Shown: in pieces, positions 31,129 through 44,053 of the stretch
Layout of the letters: each line of letters begins with the position of its first letter
How positions within the stretch are numbered: the first letter of the stretch is position 1
Source: Incurvaria masculella
Lineage: Eukaryota > Arthropoda > Insecta > Lepidoptera > Incurvariidae
Assembly: GCA_946894095.1 (NCBI GenBank)
Contig: OX335645.2
Location: 15,895,001 to 15,959,000, forward strand
Direction of reading: 5' to 3'
DNA: 64,000 nt
Notes under the pieces: generated by a model
What the model saw: the letters and a program-made list of their open reading frames with translations, nothing else
The model's database searches: none
Told to the model about the DNA's origin: nothing
Translations under genes and position numbers: made by a program

Positions 31129-31469
31129 GCTAAAAGATTGAAAAGATTTTTAAACGAGGAGAAAGCGAGTGGTTTGATTTCAGAAAATATGTTGCAGAGC
31201 TCGGTCTCGTGCGTTTTTACGGCAGTAAAGTACATTGCCGACCGGCGCCGGCCGCCTTTAGTTCGTGATATTTTATGGCACGCAGCTGGCCTATTCTTTT
31301 GAAATATGTTACAAATTCACATTTGTGTTATCTATGCAAACACCTTGGCATTTTCAATACATCTAAAATAAACTACGTACATAACTTACGAATTAACTCC
31401 TTACGTTTATGTTTTTATTCCTAGTCCGATCAAGTGGGTCGGTGATAGTTCAATCAAAAATATGTAATA

Positions 31470-31982
31470 CTAGCTGAGGTACCCGGCTAAGCTCGGGTCA
31501 ATTTCGTTTCGGACTGATGTCGGGATGATCAAACATTTTATGTTACACCAGAAGGGATAAAAGTATCTATTTTCATTTAGGAATCAATTTATTACTACCA
31601 AATGTGCATTTGAAATAAATTATCAATTTTTATTGTAGTTATGGTTCACTGTTTTGGCTATAATGGCTTACACATAAGATATTGATGCATACTGTGGCGG
31701 ACTTTTTTGTAGGACTATTTAAGATAAACATTTCTATCATGCATAACATACGTGTAACTTAAGCGGTTTTGGCACCGCACCCCAGAATATCTCGCAGGAG
31801 GTAAATTGTTACCTGCTTACTTGATATTTTGGACAATTCACACAATATCTTTATAAATTGTAGCCTATGTGTTATTCTGATGTATAATCTATATCAGTCC
31901 ATCCATTCAGTAGTTTTTACGTGAAAGAGTAACTAACATCCATGCATACTTACAAACTTTCGCGTTTATAATATTAGTAGGA
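31470..31982 (-). mobile_element. nonautonomous Helitron, 513 bp
   Basis: The 5' end is TCCTACTAATATTATAAACG and the 3' end GGGTACCTCAGCTAG, inserted between A and T. The TC start, CTAG end and AT target all fit Helitrons. No Rep/helicase coding is present. Confidence 0.85.
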
Positions 31983-33150
31983 TGCACTAGAGCAGAATTG
32001 AGCGGAAGTGTCGTGCACGGCGGCCTAGTTTTGAGTTAACTAAAAATGTGAAGGGTTATTTAGTATTTGTATTATAAGCTAGCTTAGTAGGAGGATCGAG
32101 ATTTTTCGATATTAATTTATAAAATTAAAAATACTGAAAGGTATATCGATGAGGGTACCTGCTTTACAATTTTTTTCATTTGCAGAGATCGAAAGTGATA
32201 CATTCATTACCTTTTTGTAGGATTTGTGTGTCTTTTTTTTACTTTGCTCACCGGCATTGCAACAAAGCAATCCGATTGTACTTCTTCTGTTTCAGTTAAA
32301 CCGGTTTTTTTGGTCAGTGCGCGCGCTGGCAATAAAAAGAAGTTTGGTTGCAGGGTGGATTATTTTTTTGTCGCGTTTCGAAGCGTGGTGTTTTGAATTA
32401 CAACGTGCACCATTGCAACATGGTGTGTTACTACACTATAAGCCTTCAGAGTTTTAGATAGAACCTAACCTTACGGATCCATAAAAACAGCACTTACTTT
32501 GTTAGAAATAAAATTATAATTTCCTCTCATGTATTATTATTGACATAGTTATCTAGCGGCGGCTATTTCACGCCTTCGAGTTTTCAGTAGGTTCAGTAAT
32601 TATATACACAATTATAATCTATTTCAATTACTAGTAACTAAATTAGCGGTTGACACTATTGAAATTAAGTATTAAAGAAAATTTAAAAATATATTATTAT
32701 GCACAGCAATATTAAATGGTAAAATACATAAATAGCCCTGTGTTGTTAGTTTATCAAAATAAACACCTCATTCTGTAGTGGTGGTGATAATATTCTGTAT
32801 CGACATGTTTAATAAATATTGTATTCATATATTTATATATTAGGTACCTTGAAATACATTGAACATCTTATTAGGTAATATTAATAATGTATTCGTATAC
32901 AATATAATAGTTGGCAACCATAATAGATATAAGAAATAGGCTATAAATGGCTTGTACAGAAATCATTGCAATATAAAAGCGCTACAACGCGGCACGCCGC
33001 AAACCTAGCTACAATCCAATGTTCGGGGAAGCCGCGGCTCCAAACCTCTCACCCCGCGTGCCCTGCACGCACCCTCTCCAGTCTAGCCTCACGAACACTT
33101 CGCCGTGAGCACACGTATAGGAAAACAACTGTAAGCGTCGCTATATTCGG

Positions 33151-33505
33151 TCGCCCAGTGACGCAACGCCTTGAGATTCAATAAGCTTGGTAAAGCAACT
33201 CCGAGCACGGTTCGGTTCTAGGTGGGTTAAATTTTACCACCGTTGAGGCCAGCCGTGGTTCGGATTCCACGTAAAACTGTAGGTCCCCTTATTACTAAGT
33301 ATTAGGGTCAATCCCGCCCGAGTGGGTACCATTGCATTGAATGAATGTTAGTCGAAGCGGCAATGAAAATTGTCCGTATGTTCCACACCGTTCAATGTAG
33401 CCGAGCAATATGAGGAAGGTCCTGGCATGGCACCTAGTTCCCATGTGGTATGTTAGGCTAATATAATGACGGTCGATTGGTATGAGCAATCTATGCCCAG
33501 TTACA
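33151..33505 (+). mobile_element. SINE with 5S-like head, diverged
   Basis: The 5S-like head is eroded (TCTAGGTGGGTTAAATTTTA), but GGCCAGCCGTGGTTCGGATT, GTAGGTCCCCTT and the shared body and A-tail are clear. Confidence 0.75.
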
Positions 33506-34537
33506 TAAAAAAAAGCCTTCAGGTGTTATATTAATGTACCTTCCAATCTCATTGAGGCACATATATAACGATAAAGTTTAACTGACAACTTTAATTCTAT
33601 TCAAATCAAGTTATCTTGCAATACTATTATAGTAAAATAACATAGAGCACGCTTCTTGCGAGACTTCACATTGTGCGGTACACAGATGAGAAATCCTTTT
33701 CATAACGAAAGGTCGTAAGTACAAGCGAAATATCCACAGACCCCACGTCGGAAACGTCCGCGCGGCAGCTCCGTCGGGACGGGACTGACGACCCGCTCGC
33801 TGGGCGCGTAATATGTATGAACGTTTGTATGAAAATTGGACGCCGTGCGCGACATTTACGTTGGTTAATTAATTTGAATAAAATATTTTGAAATTTTGCT
33901 AGTTTCGAGGTATGGGGTCACAGTTAAAGATATAAGCAACCTAAGATAATAATAATATCGTCACTTTTTTAACTGAATATATTCATTAAATTTGCACAAA
34001 GTTAAGCTGTTTTCAAGAAAATAGACAGGTTCAGATTTTTTTTTACATAAATCTAAAAGTTCTATTAAAAAACGAAAGGTATGGGGTCCTTATGTAACAG
34101 TTGTTCTTTCCAACACATATTTTTAATCATGAGTTATCTTTTTGCATGTGCTATAAATATGGGTTCAAAAAACAACAATTTCACAAAATCGGACGATAGG
34201 CTCTTAACCCAACAAGGGTTAAATGGATGTTGGGGCTATGTAGTGAAATTCGTTGGGTGAGACGGAAATCAGAAGGACCATTGTTATTGAGTCTTTTCGG
34301 AAACTATATACTATACCTATATTATACTTTGTGCGGTCAATTACATTTGAATTTGTTTGAAGACATGCAAAAGCTCTTCTTTTCCTCTAGACCTTATTCT
34401 GACTGTATCATTGAGTATATCTTTCATCTAAAAACTCGTAAATACAACTTGACAGAAATTACAATTTTGAGGACATTACGGGGAAGCCGTGGTGCCGCTG
34501 TTGCCCCGCCTCCACGCAGGCGGCCGTTCAGTTGGGG

Positions 34538-35985
34538 CATAGCCTGCTGTATTGTTTTGTGTTTGTGTGTGTGTTACAAGCCGTGAAGTAGGATTAGCAG
34601 CGTCCCATTTTCAGGTAGTGGTAGGCCTACCGATATCTTAGCTTTGTATGAAGGCTCTTTCTATCTTATCGAGCTGAGGTCAAAATATTATCGAAAGACG
34701 CTGATTCTAGCCTTGTTCTAGGTATTAATTAGCCTTTTCTTACTTAATTAATGTAATTGTATCTTTTAGCAATAGTTTTTATGAGTGAATGATCATAAAT
34801 TGTTTGCTATTTCGTGATTGGAATTAATGTAACAAATTAATCATTTTATTAATACGTTATAATTAATTTGTTACTGTGAAAAATGTGCATTACTTTGAGA
34901 GTGGAGCTAAAATAAAATATATGTATTATTTATATTTAGTTTATTGGTTCTTATTTTCTAAGCACAAATATCTCAAAACATAGATAGATATTCAAACATT
35001 CATTTTCAATTATTGACGCAACTACCTAAGACACAAAAAATATAATATTTACTACATATAATCTGCAAACATATACAACTGTACATGTCATCACTTGAAT
35101 TAATGTTTTCATTAGTAAACATTATTTAGTAGAAAAATATAGAGGACATCATATTTGCTAGATATATCTACAAAAATGGCATAATTTCTTTATGTAATAG
35201 AACCTGCCTCAAACACAAGAAAATTCATATCTACTACATATTTATCAATGACAATTTTCCGCGATTAAGGCAGGCCCTGGGATAGCTCCTAAATACTATT
35301 TGCTGTGTTGAGCTTGACTAATGATAATGTAATATGTCTAGTTCAATATGTTTAATATGTACGTAGGTATATGAAGCTTCAGGAAGGAGTCATTTTAAAA
35401 TACATATCTTTATCGTTTAATCTGTTGCCATGTCTAAATACGTTTTATATGTACTTAAATATGCTGCTACATTGAACTTTCAGAATAGATATCGACATTA
35501 TATATAGGATTCTACATTAAGAATTCTTCTTTATTATATAAATCTAATCTTATTTAATCAAATAATGCATATAGTGTGAAACAAAATAATTCTTAAACAA
35601 AATAAAACCACCTAAATTAAATATAACTAAACTAGCTCTTTTATTTAACAGAATGGGACTATAAGTACTCGGAAACATTTAAATCCAGTCACTGTCACAC
35701 ATATTTTGGCGCACACACTTCACTAACTTTCTTGTGTATGATTTTTAGAGGTTCACTGCTTGTAGAAACACCACTTATTTACATAATAACAACCAAATCA
35801 ACACATTTGAGTCAAATCACGAACGAACGAATCAAGCGCACTTCATAGCTGGCGGCACTAAGCATACTGAAAGGCGGGCCGGTACAATGTCGGAGCTACC
35901 TGCGTGTAGGCCTACGACTCGACGCACCGAATTTCTACTTCACGGCTTGTAACACACACACAAACGCAAAACAATACAGCAGGCT
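34538..35985. mobile_element. about 1.45-kb element with 60-bp inverted ends
   Basis: CATAGCCTGCTGTATTGTTT ... TTACAAGCCGTGAAGTAG at the left is inverted at the right (CTACTTCACGGCTTGTAA ... ACAATACAGCAGGCTATG). The AT-rich interior shows no transposase. Confidence 0.75.
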
Positions 35986-36474
35986 ATGGTTGGGGGCAAA
36001 CGATTTCACAAAATTACCAAATTTGCCATTTGCCATTTGCCTTGGTGAAGAAGAATCGGAATCAATTTTTAAAACACGCACCAACCTGTTTTCACAAATT
36101 CACACAATCGTCGTCGACGAACGTGACGGCTCGGGTGCGGGGCGGCTCCGTGGAAAAATATGCTCGGACATACAGACACGGGACCCGTGCGGCGCCCGTG
36201 CCCATTGCCGTGTCGTGCCGTGTACCGTGAATGCTTCCATAGATATTGATAGGAATATTGTTTGAATCGTTCTAAGGTGGCGGCCACACATCAGCTTTCC
36301 TGATCAGGAATCAGTATCAGGAATAAGAAACTGTCTTCCGGATAGCTTGGGACACACATTCGATTTTTTTCCGTCCGGAATTTGGCGAGTCAGTCGTGTG
36401 GGCACGTCCGTTAGGTGCAGACTCCTATATGTTTTCCCGCCAGAGTTGATTGTGACGACTCAGACGACGAGCGG

Positions 36475-36785
36475 CTCGTAGCCTAGTGGCGCGGGGACTT
36501 GCCTAGAATAACAGAGGTCTGGGTTCAAATACTCGCCCTGTTCATGCACCACTTTCTTTTTCTTTAAGTATATCGATGCCTTAACTGCATTTCCTCACGA
36601 ATTCGCATTCGCTGCTCCATGGTTCCGAATCCATGTAAAACTGTAGGACCCCAGGTTAAAGCCCGGCCAGGTTTTTACCATCGCATTGGATGAAAAGATG
36701 GTCGATGCGGCAATGAAAAATTGTTCGTGTTTTCCATTCAGTTTAATGTAGCCATACTCATAAAGGGAAGGTCCTTGCGTTAATT
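36475..36785 (+). mobile_element. SINE with tRNA-like head
   Basis: The head GTAGCCTAGTGGCGCGGGGA with GGGTTCAAATACTCG is followed by the standard body. It is truncated before the usual tail. Confidence 0.8.
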
Positions 36786-37034
36786 TTTTTAATTTATTCA
36801 TTTACTGAGGCGAGCTCACAGTGCATTTACATAACAAAAGAAAAATAAAATCATTGAAAAACAAACCAATTACGAGTTCATACCGCTGGATGAAACATAA
36901 AATCAAAATTTGAGAATAACAGCAGCACGATCAAACTTGAAGCAAAAATATGCATATAGTTATCTCATACAGCTTAAAGAAACAGAATCAAAACGTGAGA
37001 ATACCAGCTGCACGATCAAACATAAAGCACAAAA

Positions 37035-37440
37035 AAAACCTGCCAAGTGCGAGTCGGACTCGCACACGAAGGGTTCCGTACCATCGTACAAAATTCAACA
37101 CAAAACATTCACGTTTTTGCCCCTTTAATTGCACGGGATTTGCCCCTTTAATTTTTATTGTTTTTTTTATTTTACCTATTTGTTGTTATAGCGGCACAAT
37201 AAATACAAACTCTATGAACATTTCAGCTTCCTACCTGTTACGGTTCATGAGATACAGCCCTGTGACCGACGGACGGACGGACAGCGGAGGCTTAGTAATA
37301 TGGTTCCGTTTTCACCCTTTGGGTACGAAACCCTAATAAAGAAACGGTATAAACCATAGAAATAGGATGTACCACGCATGCTAGGTCTATGGTATTAACC
37401 CTTCGTGTGCGAGTCCGACTATCATTTGTTCGGTTTTTTT
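37035..37440 (-). repeat. GGTTCCGTA repeat plus a short plus-strand fragment
   Basis: A full minus-strand copy spans 37035-37337 (AAACCTGCCAAGTGCGAGTC to GGGTACGAAACCCTAA). A short plus-strand end fragment (CCCTTCGTGTGCGAGTCCGA) follows at 37397-37440. Confidence 0.75.
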
Positions 37441-37895
37441 AAGTTCAAGTTATACACGCTCAACTTTTTTACATGTGATAATGTCTTTGGTATTATGTTT
37501 TTATTAATAAATTTCCGGTGCACCACTTCTTTCTGAAAAAGTTTGAAGGTTCCAGCGATCGTATTCTATGCATCGCAAGCAGCAACATTTCCGTGCTCAC
37601 CCTGCGAACTAACCATACAAAACTCTTTTAGGGCCGAACTTCATTGCTGCGATTACTTGGTGCCCTGCATCTCCATCGCCAATATATCCGTTTGCCAAGC
37701 TTCATCGCCAGTGTATGCATCGCCAACATATGTTGCTGCAACATCTGCGGCAACTCCGTTTCTGGCGACGGACTTACGGGTCGCAGATTAGCCTACCGCA
37801 GATGCCTCGCCGGCGATGAATATATTGGTGAGGCAGATAGTAGCGATGCATATATTGTCGATGGACATTTGAAAGATATCATTCTTTCCCTACAT

Positions 37896-38612
37896 TCCGA
37901 AATGCGTATATTGCAAAGTTCGCAGAAATAGCTAATATAGTGAATACTTGTGTCCGAATTAATATTACTGCTCATAGCCACAATCATGCGATATCAAATC
38001 GGAACTAATTTGAGCAGACATATTTGTCAGAGCCTAACCAAACTACCTCGAAAATGCCTTGTAAGGTCCGATTTGAACCATCGTTAGCAAAAGCACGATC
38101 AAAACTGGTGCGATTCGCGCTTACAGCCCTCAAAATGGCGACCCGTGAAGAGTATGAAGTTAGCGCTGTGTCACGCAATGTCGTACACGGTGCTCACGAT
38201 TTGGAGGTAGAGCACTGTGTGTGCAACTGTCAATGTCACTTCCATCGTCTTTCCACCGCTTTTTTTACAAAATGTTAAATGTACCTCAGTTGAAAATTCA
38301 AGTTTAACTTAGAGCAATTGATTAGATTCAAATTCGAGGTGAACTGCTACAATTGTTTGTTCCATGTTTGTTGTTTTGTTTCCGTAAGCGCCGAATCGTT
38401 CGTAATGCTTACTGCTTTGAGCGTGCAATCTGATTCGGGACGCTTGTATACGCTTTTAGCAGTGTAATCGTATACAGTTCAAATCGAAACGCGCAGCTAA
38501 AGTCACGTCCCTTATGTCGAAATGACTTTCACGGGAGTGATTATAAGCAATTCGGAACGGTCGTTTACGCGTACATTGCTGCAATCTTGCAATATACGCA
38601 TTTCGTAACGGT
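37896..38612. repeat. probable TIR-bounded element
   Basis: CATTCCGAAATGCGTATATTGC at the left has the inverse GCAATATACGCATTTCGTAACG at 38590-38612. The interior frames are not recognised. Confidence 0.5.
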
Positions 38613-38640
38613 GAGTTCATTATCTTTCTGTAATCATCCC

Positions 38641-38750
38641 AAAGAGTTCGGAGAAGTCGCTGCGCGAGATTCTCTTTCTACGGATTAATCCTGATTTCTG
38701 TGATTATCTTGCGTGCGCGCCGTAGAAAGATCGACTTCTCCGAACTCTTT
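38641..38750. repeat. inverted repeat upstream of the photolyase
   Basis: The arms AAAGAGTTCGGAGAAGTCG and its exact inverse lie at 38641-38659 and 38732-38750, with inner arms TCTTTCTACG / CGTAGAAAGA. The core GAGTTCGGAGAAGTCGCTGC recurs at 56291, so this is a repeat family end. It lies about 360 bp upstream of the photolyase start codon. Confidence 0.75.
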
Positions 38751-39107
38751 GGTGCGTGCACAAGATATTCTATATTCTATGGCGCGCTCGAAGTACCAGT
38801 ATTATATTCTGTGGTGCGCGCGCGAAAAATATTCTACAAAAACGAAGCAGTTTTAAATCTTTGTTATAGATCTACCGTCTTGTCGTTCCTTTATACCAGA
38901 GTTGTGCGCAGAGACGTTTTGTAAGTGGAATGGAGAAGAAAAAACTTGAGTCAGACCGAACAGTTTTGTTTCTATGACAAAACAAAGCGTAGAGAATTAT
39001 AACCTCTTTGTCACGCACCTTCAAAATTGAAAACTGTAAATACTTATAAAAAATTGATAAAGGCATCAACATTTGTTTTGTTCATTGTATTGTTTTCATC
39101 ATAAATT

Positions 39108-39191
39108 ATGACTGGCTCGACGGTTGTGCACTGGTTCCGGAAGGGGCTGCGAGTTCATGACAATCCCGCCCTTCGCAATGCAATAAACGAG
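39108..39191 (+). CDS. phr6-4: photolyase exon 1
   Basis: ATG at 39108 opens VVHWFRKGLRVHDNPALRNA. Phase 0 at both ends agrees with exon 2, which continues AENHKHFLRPVFILEPD. The intron is about 1.7 kb. Confidence 0.92.
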
Positions 39192-42100
39192 GTAGGTAAA
39201 TATTTTCAGCCTGCTGAAGTACTTCTATAACCCGTGCCTAGAAACGCCATGGCAATGGCCACATTTACACTTGCATTTGCGGTGAGCAAAATAGGTATGC
39301 AGTGAAGCGATATCGTGCTGCAGCGGGAGCTCAAATGAAAGTGGACACTTGTCGAGCTAGAGGGATAAGAAATTTTGTCGAAGATTTTTATCAACTGTGA
39401 TATCACAAATGGGGAGCTCGATTAATTTATCGAGATCGAGTGTTAACTCGATAGAGAGTGGCTAGACCCACCGTTTTGTCCACAAGAACTGTCACTTTAA
39501 ACCTCCCGACCCTGGCTGTGTTCACGCCGACTGCTCCATGATATTCAGTGCAAGGAGCAAGAAATAGCGTTATACAGAATAGCGGCGAACAAAACGCCAT
39601 TTCCTACAAATCGCCTACACCTAAGTTATTTCGAATTGAATTTCGTATAGATGCACAATTAAGTATGTTTTTAATGAATTTAGATAAAAATTGCTTGCTT
39701 TAGCGCATTTGCCTTGTTAGATTAGAAGGATTGTAGTTTATCTAATGTCAATGGGACGTTAATCTCTGCACTTTTTTCGTTTTCCCGTTCAGCTGGAGCG
39801 TTGCTCTAAGCCATTCCGCCTGATTACTTCCTATAACGGAAAGTAAAGGATGGAATGGAAACGTCTTTGCCCAAACAAACCCATCCATCTTTCGCTCTTA
39901 TTACCGCTTTTCCCATGTCTTTGAAACATGAAAACGTTATGAAACCCCTGTGCCATCGCCACTACATACGTACATATTCGTAACACGAACAAACACCTCC
40001 TTCTAGGATTTAACACACCCTCCCGGTGGTGGTGACAAAATTATCCTCAACAAACGTCAAATTAGTAGGATTAAATTTATTTGTGCTTCCCACAAATTGA
40101 CAAAATTTATTCTTTGTCGAGATTTGTCTATGGGTTTATTTTGACAACCTCACTCGACATAACATTGTTTATGCTATCAGTTGGCGACAAGTGTCCCGCT
40201 CACAAGATAAAGACTATGTACGTAAGTTTGTCGGCCAGATAAAATTATTTGTGCTCCCGCTGCAGGTCGATAAGCTAGTCGCCATGGCTACACAAACATG
40301 TTTAAATGGGTGATGTTCCATATTATTATTTTGTTTAGTTTGAATTTTATATTATTAGAAGTCGGTTAAAAAGATATTTTTATGTTAGAAACTAGTTTTC
40401 GAAGAGCTGAATAATCAATAACAAATAAATGGTTGCTTTGTTATTTCCAATTTTACCAAACGCACATCACATCAGATGGGTGATTATTACCAAAACCGAG
40501 GCTTTGTTATGCACATGAGCCTTCTCTTTTGCGCAGCATGTTAATAAGAATAATGATATAAGCTATGCTATGATATGGCTAACATTTTAATTTTTTTAAT
40601 GAAGGCCTGGCAATTACATTCGCCAGTGTATTTATTAAAATGTATTTTCAAGAATCTATATCTTGATAAAATTTTGTTTTTTTTTATTGTATTACCAGGT
40701 ACCTATTAATTTTGGCACCAGTTTTCTTGCCCAAAGAAGAATGTTCATTTCCTTTGAGAACTTACTAGGTTACACCCGTCCACATCGATACCGACTCATT
40801 GAATGGAAGGTAGTGATTGCCCATTCATTGCATAGTAGACATGTTCAATTGAAGAAAAGTCCCCTAGCTCATTTTCATTATTTTCTGTGTTGCAGGCTGA
40901 GAATCACAAGCATTTCTTACGTCCGGTTTTTATATTGGAACCTGACATTACAGACAGAGAGCGCATTGGGCCTAACAGATGGAGGTTTCTGCTTGAATCG
41001 CTGGAGAATCTGAACGAAAATCTTAAAAGCATCAACAGTCAGCTTTATGTGGTAAGAGGAGAACCTGTGGAAGTGTTCTCGCGTTTATTTGTGGAATGGG
41101 GAGTAAAATGTCTAACGTTTGAGCAGGATATAGAGCCTTATGCTTCAAAAAGGGATGAACAAATCGAGGAACTTGCTAACAAATACCACATTCAAGTCAT
41201 TCAAAGAGTTTCTCACACCATATTTGATGTCCATAGCATAATAAATAAAAATAATGGTGCGACACCTCTAACTTATCAAAAATTCTTGTCGCTAATAGCA
41301 GATATAAGAGTAAAACCAACTGTTGATAACACAGCAAAAGTCGCCGATACATGCAAGCCACCTTCTGATTCAATTGAAAAAAAATCCCCAAAATGTTATG
41401 AAGTCCCGACCTTAGAGGAGGTTGGCGTTGATCAGACAGTACTGGGGGCATGTATTTATCCAGGCGGTGAATCAGAAGCCTTGAAGAGATTGCAAACTTT
41501 CGCCGAGAAAAAAGAGTGGATTTGTAAATTTGAAAAACCTAATACCTCTCCAAACAGCTTGGAACCTAGTACCACAGTTTTGAGTCCTTACTTGAAATTT
41601 GGTTGCTTATCGGCGAGGCTGTTCTACCACAAACTGAAAGAAATAGAATCAAGAGGAAGTCACACGAAACCCCCTGTGTCCTTGATGGGACAGTTGATGT
41701 GGAGAGAATTCTACTACACTGCCGCTACAGCCACACCCAATTTTGACAAAATGGTAGGTAATCCAATTTGTATGCAGATACCGTGGCAACGAAATGATGA
41801 GCATCTGCAAGCCTGGGCCGAGGGAAGGACAGGGTACCCATTTGTGGATGCTATTATGCGTCAACTCAAGCAGGAGGGATGGATACATCATTTGGCTCGA
41901 CACATGGTGGCTTGTTTTTTAACCCGAGGAGACTTGTGGGTTTCCTGGGAGGAGGGGCAGAGAGTATTTGAGGAATACCTTTTAGACGCCGACTGGGCTT
42001 TAAACGCTGGTAACTGGATGTGGCTTTCGGCATCAGCTTTCTTTTACAAATATTTTCGCGTGTACAGTCCAGTGGCTTTTGGAAAAAAAACTGATAAACA

Positions 42101-42338
42101 GGGCAACTATATTAGGAAATACGTTCCAGAACTGAAAAAATATCCAAGTGAATTTATTTATGAACCCTGGAATGCACCTAAAAGTCTGCAACAGACGGCA
42201 GGATGTGTGATTGGCAAGGATTACCCGAAGCGGATAGTTATACATGAAGAAATTCATAAAATAAACCTTTCGAAGATGTCAATAGCATATAAGAATAACA
42301 AAGAAAAGAAAGCATTGAAGAGACCTCACAGCAAGTAG
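39108..42338 (+). CDS. phr6-4: (6-4) photolyase, two exons
   Basis: This nuclear flavoenzyme uses light energy and FAD to repair UV-induced (6-4) pyrimidine photoproducts. Exon 1 (39108-39191, 28 codons) is MTGSTVVHWFRKGLRVHDNP..., ending at GAG|GTAGGT. Exon 2 (40896-42338) follows TGTTGCAG, giving 508 residues. Close in length to the Drosophila enzyme, it contains the N-terminal photolyase domain, the linker, and a FAD-binding domain with FEKPNTSPNSLEPSTTVLSP, GQLMWREFYYT and WALNAGNWMWLSASAFF. GWIHHLARHMVACFLTRGDL holds the His pair (His360 and His364) that marks (6-4) photolyases and related animal cryptochromes. The short C-terminus without a long tail, and the close match across the core, favour repair enzyme over clock cryptochrome. 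Confidence 0.95.
40896..42338 (+). CDS. phr6-4: photolyase exon 2
   Basis: One large exon holds 480 codons and the stop TAG. The frame is also open for three codons upstream of the acceptor, but these are intron. Confidence 0.95.
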   Translation, partial: AENHKHFLRPVFILEPDITDRERIGPNRWRFLLESLENLNENLKSINSQLYVVRGEPVEVFSRLFVEWGVKCLTFEQDIEPYASKRDEQIEELANKYHIQVIQRVSHTIFDVHSIINKNNGATPLTYQKFLSLIADIRVKPTVDNTAKVADTCKPPSDSIEKKSPKCYEVPTLEEVGVDQTVLGACIYPGGESEALKRLQTFAEKKEWICKFEKPNTSPNSLEPSTTVLSPYLKFGCLSARLFYHKLKEIESRGSHTKPPVSLMGQLMWREFYYTAATATPNFDKMVGNPICMQIPWQRNDEHLQAWAEGRTGYPFVDAIMRQLKQEGWIHHLARHMVACFLTRGDLWVSWEEGQRVFEEYLLDADWALNAGNWMWLSASAFFYKYFRVYSPVAFGKKTDKQGNYIRKYVPELKKYPSEFIYEPWNAPKSLQQTAGCVIGKDYPKRIVIHEEIHKINLSKMSIAYKNNKEKKALKRPHSK

Positions 42339-42393
42339 TATAGTCTTAATTTTAAAAAACAGCAAACCTCTGGAAAACTAATCAAATTTAAGA

Positions 42394-42399
42394 AATAAA
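42394..42399 (+). terminator. poly(A) signal of the photolyase
   Basis: AATAAA lies 56 bases after the photolyase stop codon, with T-rich DNA just beyond. Confidence 0.6.
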
Positions 42400-42780
42400 T
42401 AACTTTTACACTTTTTACATACCAGTTGTTTTATATTCATTTGAGTATTTAAATCATTTTACTCAATATGTCAAAATAAAACCAAATACTGGTGATTCAT
42501 CGTTTGGAAATTACATTAATCTGATTTTAAAAGCAATAAAAAACATTTTAGTCCGGACATTCGTCAGGCAGCTAGCATAAATGGACGGGAGCAGCAACCA
42601 ATCCTCGTTTGCATGGGGGGCAGCAGTCACTTACATGCAACGGCAGCAAGTGAGTTCGCTTACGAATTCGCTTACTACTGATTTTCTCGAGTTCCAAAGA
42701 CACGGAAGAACTTCACTGAACGCCATTTAGTGCAGCAAACATTCGATGTTGCGCCTCCCGAATTAGTATGTGAATTTATC

Positions 42781-43259
42781 TTAAGGGCCTGGTACTAGCC
42801 AAATCGCAAAGTTAGTCGAGGCACCCCAAGTTAACTAACTAAGTCTGACGATTATAAGTGTCATTCTTACAATATATGATTCCTTGTCTAGGAATCGAAT
42901 TATTTTCGCTAATGTATGTTTCCTTTTTCTATACAAAATACATTGCGGAAACGGTGTCCATTTCCGAACTTTTTTGACTAAATGTAGAAATCTAAAAGCA
43001 AATGGAATTTTTTGTTTATGCATATATGCTGTTTTTGCTTATATCTAGAAATCGAATTACTTTCAGATTTCTAATGAGAAAAATCAATTTTTTTATTTTT
43101 ATTATTATTTAAATAAATGATGGAATAAAAAAATATTAACAATCCATTATCAGTCTGGAGTTCTATTTGGATTTGCTGAAGCGTTTCACTACATATTATT
43201 ACATTAGTTAAAAAGTGCATTTGTATGGCGCGAGTAGTTGGCTAGTCCTAGCACCTTAA
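42781..43259. mobile_element. 479-bp TTAA MITE, copy 1
   Basis: It begins TTAAGGGCCTGGTACTAGCC and ends GGCTAGTCCTAGCACCTTAA, inverted around the GGTACTAGCC-like core. The same length and almost the same sequence recur at 46498-46976. A 62-codon frame inside both copies is not considered a gene. Confidence 0.88.
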
Positions 43260-43437
43260 TGAATTTATAATAAACTATCTACTCTCGTGGCTACGCTGCC
43301 GCCGTACCATCCATGCTCACTGCAAGAAGGATTAAAACGTGTGATCTTCTACTGTCTACATCAATGTTTTGTTCCAATTTATGATTTTTTTATCTTATTT
43401 TTCTATGTGGCTACTTTTTTTTAATTGACTAGCGCAC

Positions 43438-43555
43438 GTTTCCACCACCTCCAGTTACAACAATCCCAAAGTTATCGTTAGGTTACACCATGTAAATATG
43501 CAATGTAACCGAAAGTTACTTATCGGATGTCAGGTAACTGGAGGTGGTGAAAACA
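43438..43555. repeat. 118-bp TIR MITE
   Basis: GTTTCCACCACCTCCAGTTAC at the left and GTAACTGGAGGTGGTGAAAAC at the right are inverted. A relative is at 21118-21225. Confidence 0.8.
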
Positions 43556-43882
43556 GGGGTAGCTGGGGTACACGCTTCCGCTTGGGACAGTATCGTTTCT
43601 TTTTTTCGGGACAAAAAGTAGCCCATGTCACTGGCCCAATAACTATCTCTAAGCAAAAAAACCATACCAATCCATTGCTGCGTAAAAGGGAGACGCCATC
43701 ATATAAACTTTTCTGTTTATAATAAAAAGTAGGAACGATTAGCGAACCATTTTTTATTGTATATCTTTATGGCCACAGATCGCTTATTGTGGCAAACGAC
43801 ACCTGGTGTTATTTTTTTGCCTTTTGGGATGTGAAACCCTACATTATCATTATAAGTTAGGCCATACATACTTACACATATT

Positions 43883-43892
43883 TTTATTTATT
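43883..43892 (-). terminator. poly(A) signals of the synaptotagmin gene
   Basis: Two overlapping AATAAA hexamers on the minus strand lie about 165 bases beyond the stop codon at 44054. Confidence 0.5.
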
Positions 43893-44053
43893 TTAGTAAA
43901 CTCTTCTCTCAATACATTATTTAGCTTAAAATAAGAAATATCTCAAAAATACCTATCTATTTATATATGTGACTTACATAACAAACATAAAATATATATC
44001 GTTTTATAACTTTTAGTTAGGTGGGTAATAGAATTTATAATAGACGTTTGTTA

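Larger units (their letters stand above)
26424..39107. other. repeat-rich intergenic stretch
   Basis: No gene was recognised between the receptor promoter and the photolyase. It holds the SINEs, Helitrons, LINE end and TIR elements listed separately. The remainder (for example 32000-33000, 33520-34500 and 35000-35900) is AT-rich DNA without supported features. Confidence 0.55.

Noticed and set aside
37543..37931. 82- and 95-codon frames as genes
   Set aside because: They read through a repetitive ATCGCCA/CAACATATG-like segment in two frames and match no known domain.
42835..43023. 62-codon frame present twice (also at 46552)
   Set aside because: It is repeated only because it lies inside two copies of the same 479-bp MITE.
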